Source: Bacillus licheniformis DSM 13 = ATCC 14580 | Lineage (GTDB): Bacteria > Bacillota > Bacilli > Bacillales > Bacillaceae | Assembly (NCBI RefSeq): GCF_000011645.1 | Contig: NC_006270.3 | Coordinates: 3,494,501 to 3,558,500 of the forward strand | Length of the DNA stretch: 64,000 nt | Reading direction: 5' to 3' | Shown here: positions 33,479-40,731 of the stretch, one piece after another | Position numbering within the stretch: the stretch's first letter is position 1 | How the letters are laid out: each line of letters starts with the position of its first letter | Translations under genes and position numbers: made by a program | Notes under the pieces: model-generated | What the model was told of the DNA's origin: nothing | Databases searched by the model: none | Seen by the model: only the letters and a program-made list of their open reading frames with translations

Positions 33479-34750
33479 TTATCCTCCTTGTAGCTTGATT
33501 GCCGCACTTGCCATCACCGAACGCGAGCCAAAATTTCCGGCCTTTGTCACAATGTACAATTCTTCACCGGCTGCTCCCAGCGGAATGCCGGGCTCTACTT
33601 CGTCCAGCAATCGTATCTCATGAATCCGAAGCTGATGCAGCACTTGATATGCCGTGTCACCTCCGGTTAAGAACAGCCGTTTCACATGAAAAGCTTGAAT
33701 CAGCTCGCCCGCAAATTCGCCAAGTGCACCGGACACCGCATTGCTCGTTTGAACTGGGGTGAGTCCGCGGCTTTCACCAATCTTCTGTGTCTCTGCCGCA
33801 TTGTCTGAGGTGCAGAGGACGATGTGTTTCGAACGGCGCTGGACGTCCGCCGCCCTTTCCTTCAGCCGTTCGAACTCGTTTCTTTTCTCAGCTCCGCCGC
33901 ACAGCACGCGCTCTGATCTCATTTCAATTTTTTCAGCCGCACGTCCGGCGAATAGTTCGTGAAGCTGTTCCCTCCCCGTCCGACTCATGCTTCCGACGAC
34001 AAACATGATCGGCTGGTCGGAAGACGGAACGGTTTGACCGAGCTCCCTTTCTTTCAGATTGAACGCTTTGGGCAGACAGCTCATCAAGCCTGCCGAACCG
34101 GCCAAAATGATAGAATACGGCAAACTCTCCAGAATAAGCGCCAGCCCCTGCAGATCGGATTCGTGAACCGAATCGGCCGTCACATATGAAATCCCCTCCG
34201 CCCGAAAGCGTTCCAGCTTGTTGCGGACATGCCCGTGTCCGCGGCGGATGTCTTCATATGATAAATGCCCGCTCTTATTTCGAGTCTGCTTTTCTATTAA
34301 TCTTTGAATATTCGACTCGGCTACAGGCGTTTTCGGATCGTTTGCCGCTTCGGTTTCTTCAAGCTTTACGCCGTTCACATAATGGATGCCGCCGATAACC
34401 TGGCGTCCGTTTTGAGGGTAGCCGGGAGCGATCAGCACAAAGTCCGGCTGAAACACTTCGTACATCGCTTGAAGCTCGGCTCCGATATTTCCTCTCATCG
34501 TGCTGTCGATTTTTTTGTAGACGATATCAAACGATTGCCGGGAGATGTGTTCACTGATGTTTTTCACAGTCGCCTTCGCCTCTGCGGCTGGCAGCGATCT
34601 GCTGTCCGTATTGAAAATAACGACGCCTTCCGTTTCCCGTCTGGTGAATTCGGCGTCGAGTTTGACGGAAACATCCATCCCGTAATGAACAAGCTGACCG
34701 CCGCAGTCGTTCGCTCCCGTCAAATCATCCGCGATGATTGCAATTTTCAA
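33479..34750 (-). CDS. Four-carbon acid sugar kinase (DUF1537 family)
   Basis: A 423-residue kinase of the DUF1537 (four-carbon acid sugar kinase) family. The N-terminal domain begins MKIAIIADDLTGANDCGGQL, with the ADDLTGAND signature; DIVYKKIDSTMRGN is also characteristic. The C-terminal nucleotide-binding domain has FLTGGDTAYQVL and PLGAAGEEL-like PGIPLGAAGEELYIVTKAGN. Known members phosphorylate D-threonate, D-erythronate or 3-oxo-tetronates at O4. The start is TTG at 34750 behind AAAGGATG. The adjacent PdxA2-type gene suggests a tetronate substrate. Confidence 0.88.
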   Translation of the reverse strand: MKIAIIADDLTGANDCGGQLVHYGMDVSVKLDAEFTRRETEGVVIFNTDSRSLPAAEAKATVKNISEHISRQSFDIVYKKIDSTMRGNIGAELQAMYEVFQPDFVLIAPGYPQNGRQVIGGIHYVNGVKLEETEAANDPKTPVAESNIQRLIEKQTRNKSGHLSYEDIRRGHGHVRNKLERFRAEGISYVTADSVHESDLQGLALILESLPYSIILAGSAGLMSCLPKAFNLKERELGQTVPSSDQPIMFVVGSMSRTGREQLHELFAGRAAEKIEMRSERVLCGGAEKRNEFERLKERAADVQRRSKHIVLCTSDNAAETQKIGESRGLTPVQTSNAVSGALGEFAGELIQAFHVKRLFLTGGDTAYQVLHQLRIHEIRLLDEVEPGIPLGAAGEELYIVTKAGNFGSRSVMASAAIKLQGG

Positions 34751-34763
34751 ATGTCTTCATCCT

Positions 34764-35930
34764 TTAGTTGATTAGTTTTCGATAGATGTCTTTTATATTT
34801 TCCAGACTGAGCGGTTTCGGATTGTTATGAAGCAGGCGCGTCACTTTTGAAGCTGAGTCGGCTAAATCGTCCACGTCGCTTGCGGTTACGCCGAACGCTT
34901 TTAAATCCTGAGGAATATTCAGCCGCTCCGTCCACTCTCTTATTTTCTGCACAACGGCCTCAGCCGCTTGTTCGGCGGTCAAATCAGATGCAACGATTCC
35001 CATTGTTTCTGCCGCAAGAGACAGCCGTTCTGTAATGGCATCCATATTAAACTCCATCACATGCGGAAGGAGCATCGAATTGGCGACACCGTGGGAAATT
35101 CGGTATTTCCCCCCAAGCGGATAGGCGAGGGCGTGAACGGCAGCAGTACCGGCAGCCGTCAGCGCCATTCCGCCATACGTCGAACCGAGCAGCATGTTTT
35201 CTCTCGCTTGTATCGATGAACCGTTTTCATATGCTTCCACAATACTTGCCGAAATCAATCTGATGGATTCTAAAGCGAACATATCGCTGATCGGGTTTGC
35301 TTTCGTCGAAATGAACGATTCAAGCGAATGAGTGAATGCATCCATTCCGGTAGCCGCCGTAATCGGTTTTGGCAATCCAAGGGTGATGACCGGGTCAAGA
35401 ATGACAAGTTTCGGCAAAAGAAGCGGACTGACGATGCCGACTTTCAATTCCTCTTCTGGAAGCGTAACGATCGCGTTCGGCGTCACCTCTGCGCCCGTCC
35501 CCGAAGTACTCGGAATCAGCACGGTCGGGATTCCCGGCTTTTCGACCAAATCTGTCCCGAGCAGCTCCTCGACCTTTTTTGAATTCGTTTGCAGCACGGA
35601 CAATATTTTCGTTCCGTCCAAAACGCTGCCTCCGCCGATTCCGATGAGAATGTCGTATCGTTTCTCACGGATGCCTCTAAATACGTCTTCAATATTTTGT
35701 ACGGTCGGTTCCGGCAATATGGCTGTGCAAACATCTGACTGAATGCCGATCTCTGTAAGCTGAGCCTGTACCTCTCCGATCGCGCCGAGCTTGACGATCG
35801 ACGGCTGGGTAATAATCAGCGCCCTGTCCGCCTTCGGTACAATCGTTCGCACATGATCTTTCAGCCGGCGGATGGAATGTTCACCTGCAACGATATGACC
35901 GGCTGTCCGAAATTGATAATTCGCTGGCAT
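34764..35930 (-). CDS. Iron-containing alcohol dehydrogenase
   Basis: A 388-residue member of the Fe-ADH family. It shows GIGGGSVLDGTKILSV for NAD(P) binding and PTVLIPSTSGTGAEVTPNAIV. Metal ligands lie in TGMDAFTHSLE and PLGGKYRISHGVANSMLLPHV. Members act on 1,2-propanediol, lactaldehyde, maleylacetate or hydroxyacids. The start is ATG at 35930 (MPANYQFRTAG) behind GGGAGG. Second gene of the operon; it probably handles an aldehyde or hydroxyacid generated in the pathway. Confidence 0.88.
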   Translation of the reverse strand: MPANYQFRTAGHIVAGEHSIRRLKDHVRTIVPKADRALIITQPSIVKLGAIGEVQAQLTEIGIQSDVCTAILPEPTVQNIEDVFRGIREKRYDILIGIGGGSVLDGTKILSVLQTNSKKVEELLGTDLVEKPGIPTVLIPSTSGTGAEVTPNAIVTLPEEELKVGIVSPLLLPKLVILDPVITLGLPKPITAATGMDAFTHSLESFISTKANPISDMFALESIRLISASIVEAYENGSSIQARENMLLGSTYGGMALTAAGTAAVHALAYPLGGKYRISHGVANSMLLPHVMEFNMDAITERLSLAAETMGIVASDLTAEQAAEAVVQKIREWTERLNIPQDLKAFGVTASDVDDLADSASKVTRLLHNNPKPLSLENIKDIYRKLIN

Positions 35931-35943
35931 TCTTGAAACCTCC

Positions 35944-36831
35944 CTATTTTGATTGATAGGAAGCAACCATTTTTTCGACCTCCAAAAGCGCCGGACCGGT
36001 CAGTTCTTTGACGGGCGCTTTCGGCGGGCCTACAGGGATCGAATAAAGCTCAACCGCTTTTTTCAGTGCCGCCGGGATCGTACCTAAACGAAACGTATCG
36101 CGAAGCGGCTGAAGCTCCATCTGGGCAGCCTCCGCCTTTTCAGTCTCACCCTCTGCCCAATGGTGGTAAATAGACGTTACGATATCCGGAAGCATATTTG
36201 CTGTTGCTGCGACTGCTCCCGCTCCTCCCGCTTGAAGCGTTTTCAATATGAGCGAATCGGTGCCTGCAAAAACGGAAAAGTCGTCATTTTTCGTCTGCTC
36301 GATATACTGTTGTATGTTTTCAAAGTTTCCGCTGCTGTCCTTAATTCCAACGATATTGTCCACTTTTGCAAGCTCTGCCACTGTTTCTGGTTCTAAATGG
36401 AAACCTGTTTTTGAAGGGATATTGTACAAAAGGATCGGAAGTGAAACGGATGCCGCGATTGTTTTATAATGCACCGCCGCTTCTTCCTGTGTCGGTGGAA
36501 TAAAGAATGGCGTGATGACCGACAGCGCATCTGCTCCAAGCCTCTCTATTTCCTTAGAAAGCCAGATCGCTTCTTCTGTGCTGTTTCCTCCGCTCCCTAC
36601 CATGACGGGAACGCGTTCGGCCGTTTCTTGAATGATGATTTCTGCAACTTTCAGCTTGTCTTCGATGTTGAACATATGAAATTCCCCGTTGGTACCCAAC
36701 GCAAAAAGCCCGTGTACATGAGCATCGATCAAATGGTTTGTCAGCTGTTTCAATGCCGATTCATCAATGCTTTGATCTTTTGTGAGCGGTGTCAGCATAG
36801 CAGGATAAATCCCCTTTGGTACGAATCCCAT
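35944..36831 (-). CDS. DapA-family pyruvate aldolase or dehydratase
   Basis: A 295-residue class I aldolase of the dihydrodipicolinate synthase/N-acetylneuraminate lyase superfamily. The Schiff-base lysine is in NIVGIKDSSGNF, the conserved tyrosine in PILLYNIPSKTGFH and the substrate loop in FALGTNGEFHM. In place of the GTTGE of true DapA it has GTNGE, as in catabolic members acting on 2-keto-3-deoxy acids. First gene of the operon. Together with the hydroxyacid enzymes this suggests cleavage or dehydration of a 2-oxo acid. A role in lysine synthesis is unlikely in this context. Confidence 0.86.
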   Translation of the reverse strand: MGFVPKGIYPAMLTPLTKDQSIDESALKQLTNHLIDAHVHGLFALGTNGEFHMFNIEDKLKVAEIIIQETAERVPVMVGSGGNSTEEAIWLSKEIERLGADALSVITPFFIPPTQEEAAVHYKTIAASVSLPILLYNIPSKTGFHLEPETVAELAKVDNIVGIKDSSGNFENIQQYIEQTKNDDFSVFAGTDSLILKTLQAGGAGAVAATANMLPDIVTSIYHHWAEGETEKAEAAQMELQPLRDTFRLGTIPAALKKAVELYSIPVGPPKAPVKELTGPALLEVEKMVASYQSK

Positions 36832-36848
36832 TATTGCCTCCCCTTCCT

Positions 36849-36862
36849 ATAAAGCGTTTTCA
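36849..36862 (-). promoter_or_regulatory. cre site overlapping the start of the acid-sugar operon transcript
   Basis: Minus strand TGAAAACGCTTTAT differs from the CcpA consensus TGWAARCGYTWNCW at one position. It lies just downstream of the -10 box, a typical place for catabolite repression. Confidence 0.65.
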
Positions 36863-36868
36863 AAAATG

Positions 36869-36897
36869 ATTATATACATAAATGTTTCAATAATCAA
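36869..36897 (-). promoter_or_regulatory. Sigma-A promoter of the acid-sugar operon
   Basis: Minus strand: -35 TTGATT (36892-36897), a 17-base spacer and a perfect -10 TATAAT (36869-36874), about 40 bases before the aldolase start. No sigma-54 type -24/-12 element (GG-N10-GC) was found in this gap. Confidence 0.75.
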
Positions 36898-36941
36898 CGG
36901 TATTTATCTAAATATTTTTATTTGTTGTTGCATATTAAAAC

Positions 36942-36974
36942 AAAAAATAAGACACCGGTTTAGCCGGTGTCTTA
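36942..36974 (-). terminator. Terminator of the regulator gene
   Basis: Stem TAAGACACCGG/CCGGTGTCTTA followed by a T-run on the minus strand, directly after the stop codon. It separates the regulator from the downstream operon. Confidence 0.88.
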
Positions 36975-38693
36975 TCAATCTGACGATTTCAATTTTCTCC
37001 AAAGCGTCGTTCTGTTGATGCCGAGCCTTTCCGCTGTTCTTGTTTGATTGTTCCCTTCTTCGGCATAGATCTTTTGAATGATCCTTTTTTCGATCTCTTC
37101 AAGCGTTCCGGATAAATCGATGTCTTCTCTTTCTTCCTCGTTCAAGCGGCTCAGGACCCGTTCGGCGTCAGTCTTCTCGATATATACGCCCTGCGCTTCA
37201 AGGACACAGTTTTGGACCGTTTTTCTCAATTGGCTGAGGTTGCCCGGCCATTTCGCTTCTTCAAGCAGAACACCAGCTTCGTTTCGAAAGCCGACGATTT
37301 GTTTGCCGAATGCCTCATTGCTTTCCGCAATAAACAGATAAGCCAGATGCAAAATATCCTCTTTTCTTTCGGAAAGAGGGGGAACGTCCAGTTCCAAATG
37401 ACAAAGCGCATCATATAAATCGCTTGAAAATTCCTCGGCGCGCCTGCGGGAAGAAGAAACGATCAGCCTCGGCCCATCATACGGTTCGCTGATCCGCCTG
37501 AGTAAAAGCCGTTGCGAGGACGGCGGCATGCGATCGACTTGTTTGATGTATAGCGTTCCTCTCCCTGAAAAGAATTCTTCGCTTTCACAAGCCTGTTCCC
37601 ATTCTGCTTCAGACAGCAAACCGGCATCGATTTTTCGAAACGGCTCATGCTTGTCCTCCCCCTTCATATGGATCAGCCCGGCCAAGCTCTCTTTCCCTGA
37701 GCCGGGCGCTCCATTGATCCATACGGGTTCCCGCCTTGCCGAGAACAACTCTGCTTTTTTCAGCACCTTCTGCATCGTTTCGTTCCTTGATGTTTCCATA
37801 TAACTCATCCGCAAAGGAGAAAGAATCGTTGCCCCGGGCAAAGAAGAAACGCGAACATCTTTTGCATTTTCCGCGGTAAATACGGTCAATGCCTCGTCTG
37901 ATACGAAAAACCTGCGCCCCGTGATATTCCATGTCCGCCCATGCTTTCGGAGTCTAAAATGGATGACTCCCTTCTTTTCCGCTTCCCCGATCAGCTCTTC
38001 CAGATTATCCAGCAAGCCGATATGTTCGGCAAATACGCCGTTTTGAAAAACCGGCCGCAATGTCTTGTTGTATACTGCATAACCGGTCTCGGCCTTTTGT
38101 AAAATGTGATACGGCACAGCGTACTTCTGCTTGATGCTCTCTAAAAAGGAATACAGTTTTTTAGCGTATGCAAAAGCTTTGGCAATGCTTTCTTTTCCGG
38201 ATGTCAAAAGCAGTCCGTTTAAACCGAGCTGCTCTGCTTTCTCAATTGTGATCACATCGCCGATAATGATCTGATAGCCCTGTTCTTTGAGCTGAAGAAG
38301 CACCGGTTCAACATCGCGTTCGTCTGATACGGTGCAGGCGTCGATCCGAATATCCAAAATTTCGCACACCGCCGATGCGCCGTCGGCAATCATCGGAAAT
38401 CCGACAATTGCCGCCTTGCCGGGATAGCCCTTGGCAAGCGTAAGCACACGCAGCATATCGTATCCCGACACTTCGATATCCACAACCGGAATGGAAACTT
38501 CTTGCTGGATCAGCTCAGCGGTTCCACCTCTGCTGATAATCAAATCAGTCCCGTTTGCTTCCGCTTGTTTCGCCAGCTCCACGCCCTTCTCTAAATCTCC
38601 AGAAGCCGCCTCGAATTCAAAATTCTCGCCGCCTGCCACTTGAACCATCAGCTCTTTCAGTCCTTCATATGGAGCAATTGCCATCACTTTCAT
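36975..38693 (-). CDS. PrpR/AAA/Fis-type regulator without the GAFTGA loop
   Basis: A 572-residue regulator. Residues 1-170 form a PrpR-type sensor domain (TDLIISRGGTAELIQQEV, VDIEVSGYDMLRVL). A middle PAS-like part follows (VYNKTLRPVFQNGVF). The AAA region begins near residue 320, with Walker A NGAPGSGKESLA. A Fis-type helix-turn-helix ends the protein (NQTRTAERLGINRTTLWRKL). The AAA region is short and degenerate: no GAFTGA motif is present, and the Walker B position reads GTLYIKQVD instead of GTLFLDE. It is therefore unlikely to activate sigma-54. It probably senses an operon metabolite and controls the sigma-A promoter downstream. Confidence 0.85.
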   Translation of the reverse strand: MKVMAIAPYEGLKELMVQVAGGENFEFEAASGDLEKGVELAKQAEANGTDLIISRGGTAELIQQEVSIPVVDIEVSGYDMLRVLTLAKGYPGKAAIVGFPMIADGASAVCEILDIRIDACTVSDERDVEPVLLQLKEQGYQIIIGDVITIEKAEQLGLNGLLLTSGKESIAKAFAYAKKLYSFLESIKQKYAVPYHILQKAETGYAVYNKTLRPVFQNGVFAEHIGLLDNLEELIGEAEKKGVIHFRLRKHGRTWNITGRRFFVSDEALTVFTAENAKDVRVSSLPGATILSPLRMSYMETSRNETMQKVLKKAELFSARREPVWINGAPGSGKESLAGLIHMKGEDKHEPFRKIDAGLLSEAEWEQACESEEFFSGRGTLYIKQVDRMPPSSQRLLLRRISEPYDGPRLIVSSSRRRAEEFSSDLYDALCHLELDVPPLSERKEDILHLAYLFIAESNEAFGKQIVGFRNEAGVLLEEAKWPGNLSQLRKTVQNCVLEAQGVYIEKTDAERVLSRLNEEEREDIDLSGTLEEIEKRIIQKIYAEEGNNQTRTAERLGINRTTLWRKLKSSD

Positions 38694-38792
38694 ATTCGAT
38701 CACCTTTTGTTGCAAATTTAAACACATTATCACTATACCAAAAGTCAGAAATATTTGGAACCGCAAAACGAAGGCAAAATAAAAAGGCTCCA

Positions 38793-39116
38793 TTACGGAA
38801 GCCATTTCCCCCCCCATGCGGCCATCTCTTTAAAAATGCTGTGGAACTCTTTACCTTTTTCTGTTAATTTATATTCTACAGTAACAGGAACCGTTGGGAA
38901 CACCTTCCGGGAAATCATGCCGCTTTCTTCAAGATGTCTTAATGTGTCAGTTAATCCTTTCGTGTTGACGTTTCCCAAGTTCCTTCTGAGCTCGTTGAAT
39001 CGCCGCTTGCCCTGAATGAGTTCGGCGAGAACTAAAAATGACCATTTACCAGAGAAAATTTTCAATACATCCTGAATTAAAGAAGAGCATTCTTTATGAT
39101 CGACAGCTGAATTCAT
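38793..39116 (-). CDS. HxlR-family transcriptional regulator
   Basis: A 107-residue winged-helix protein of the HxlR (YodB/HypR) family. The signature is DVLKIFSGKWSFLVLAELIQGKRRF, followed by TKGLTDTLRHLEESGMISRK and the wing VEYKLTEKG. A cysteine near residue 10 (DHKECSSLI) occupies the position of the redox-sensing cysteine in YodB and HypR. It is divergent from an Old Yellow Enzyme gene and probably represses it until quinones or other electrophiles modify the cysteine. Confidence 0.88.
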   Translation of the reverse strand: MNSAVDHKECSSLIQDVLKIFSGKWSFLVLAELIQGKRRFNELRRNLGNVNTKGLTDTLRHLEESGMISRKVFPTVPVTVEYKLTEKGKEFHSIFKEMAAWGGKWLP

Positions 39117-39154
39117 AGCAATTCCTCCATTGCCTCATAGCCAATTTTGACTTG

Positions 39155-39184
39155 ATCCTACCATATGGACATCAGAGCATTCAA
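39155..39184 (-). promoter_or_regulatory. Candidate promoter of the HxlR-type gene
   Basis: Minus strand: -35 TTGAAT (39179-39184), an 18-base spacer and -10 TAGGAT (39155-39160). Confidence 0.45.
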
Positions 39185-39287
39185 GAAAACGATCTTACGG
39201 TTTATTTTTATAAAGCATGTATAAAAAAATTGCGTTCTTGTGGAGCCTTCCGGCGGTTGCTATGGTTATATCAAAAGGAGGAAAAAC

Positions 39288-40382
39288 ATGAAAAAACAAT
39301 ACGAGTCTTTATTCACCCCGTTTACTTTTAAAAACGGAATCCAATTGAAAAATAGGATCATCATGCCGCCAATGGGGCATTCATCCTCATTGCCGGGAGG
39401 ATTCATTTCTGACGACGAACTGGTCTATTATGCCGCGCGGGCGACAGAAGTCGGGATGGTCATCACATCTGCGACAACCGTACAGCCCGGAACCGGATTT
39501 CCAGGCATCCCCGGAGCTGAGAACGATGATCAAATCCCTGGACTAACCCGGCTTGCAGCCACTTTAAAGAAACACGGAGCAAAAGCAATCCTCCAGCTCT
39601 TCCATCCTGGAGCCAAAGGTATAGAGCGGACGGTCAGCGCCAGCGCCGTCGCTCCGAATCAACCGAATGCACCGGTGCCGAGGGCGCTGTCTGAGCAAGA
39701 AATTCAAGACCTTATCCATTCTTTCGGCCAGACGGCGCGAAGAGCGATAGAAGCCGGGTTTGACGGAGTCGAAATTCACGGCGCAAACGGGTTTCTCATC
39801 CATCAGTTCTTCTCTCCTTATTACAACCGGCGCAATGACGGCTGGGGCGGCACTTTAGAGAAACGGATGAGATTTCCGCTTCAGATTATAGAAGAAATCA
39901 GACGCGTAGCGGATAGCTGCCATAAGCCGTCCTTTATCATCGGCTACAAGTTTTCGCCCGAAGAGCCGGAAACACCTGGAATCACAATGGATGAAACGTT
40001 GTCTTTCGTCAATGTACTGCGGGAGCAAGGATTGGATTACCTGCACGTATCACTGGTTGATTTCCGGTCCTTGCCGCGCAGGGGTGCAGACAGATCCCGC
40101 GCAAGGATGGAACTGATCAAAGAAGCCGTCCAAGACCGTCTCCCACTGATCGGAGCCGGGCAAGTACACACACCGGAAGACGCCCTTCAAGCGCTGGAAA
40201 CAGGAGCCGATCTCATCGGAATCGGGCGGGGTCTCCTGATGGATCCGGAGTGGCTACAAAAAGTTCGAGCCGGAAAAGAGGACGATATTCAAACAACCCT
40301 GTCAAGACATGATCAGCGGAAGCTCGCAATTCCAGATGCCTTTTGGGAAAGTATACCGATGTATATTGATTTCAGCGATTGA
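39288..40382 (+). CDS. Old Yellow Enzyme family NADH:flavin oxidoreductase
   Basis: A 364-residue TIM-barrel FMN enzyme. The N-terminal FKNGIQLKNRIIMPPMGHSS binds FMN. Active-site stretches are QLFHPGAKG, the HGANGFLIHQFFSPYYNRR signature with the substrate histidine and asparagine, and TGADLIGIGRGLLMDP at the phosphate site. Members reduce activated double bonds of quinones, enones and nitro compounds. It is closer to YqiG-type than to YqjM/NamA proteins. The start is ATG at 39288 behind AAAGGAGG. The divergent HxlR gene suggests inducible electrophile defence. Confidence 0.88.
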   Translation: MKKQYESLFTPFTFKNGIQLKNRIIMPPMGHSSSLPGGFISDDELVYYAARATEVGMVITSATTVQPGTGFPGIPGAENDDQIPGLTRLAATLKKHGAKAILQLFHPGAKGIERTVSASAVAPNQPNAPVPRALSEQEIQDLIHSFGQTARRAIEAGFDGVEIHGANGFLIHQFFSPYYNRRNDGWGGTLEKRMRFPLQIIEEIRRVADSCHKPSFIIGYKFSPEEPETPGITMDETLSFVNVLREQGLDYLHVSLVDFRSLPRRGADRSRARMELIKEAVQDRLPLIGAGQVHTPEDALQALETGADLIGIGRGLLMDPEWLQKVRAGKEDDIQTTLSRHDQRKLAIPDAFWESIPMYIDFSD

Positions 40383-40489
40383 CGATTCCCGCTTATACAG
40401 ACTATAGATTCATATAAAAAAGGTGTCTTTCCGCTTAAAATCGGTGTCATTTGCATAAAAATGTATAGGAAAAGAGGAACTTAGACCAG

Positions 40490-40518
40490 TTGAGTCCCAG
40501 AGATGAGTATATTAGAAT
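40490..40518 (+). promoter_or_regulatory. Sigma-A promoter of sacB
   Basis: -35 TTGAGT (40490-40495), a 17-base spacer and -10 TAGAAT (40513-40518). The surrounding sequence (TTAGACCAGTTGAGTCC) resembles the B. subtilis sacB promoter as I recall it. Confidence 0.75.
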
Positions 40519-40539
40519 GATGGTAATTCAATATCGTCG

Positions 40540-40634
40540 GGATTGTTACTGTCTAAGCAGGCAAGACCTAAAATGTGTGAAGGGCGAAATCTATCTTTTG
40601 CCTATATGAACTTGCACATTTTAGGTCTTTTTTC
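40540..40634 (+). promoter_or_regulatory. RAT antiterminator and terminator of the sacB leader
   Basis: The ribonucleic antiterminator begins GGATTGTTACTG (40540) and runs into GCAGGCAAGACCTAAA. The terminator AAGACCTAAAATGTG/CACATTTTAGGTCTT with a long T-run overlaps its 3' end. In Bacillus the sucrose-responsive protein SacY binds the RAT and prevents termination, so sacB is made only with sucrose. Nearly identical to the B. subtilis element. Confidence 0.93.
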
Positions 40635-40731
40635 TGTTCTTCAGGACAATGCCGCAGTTAGGAGGGATGATTGGGAACGTTCATGTTGTCAGAAGCAATC
40701 TATTACATATTGAAAAAGGGAGGAAATATTG

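Noticed and set aside
36832..36974. Possible sigma-54 promoter for the acid-sugar operon
   Set aside because: The regulator type suggested one, but no GG-N10-GC element with TTGGCA/TTGC features was found, while a good sigma-A promoter is present.
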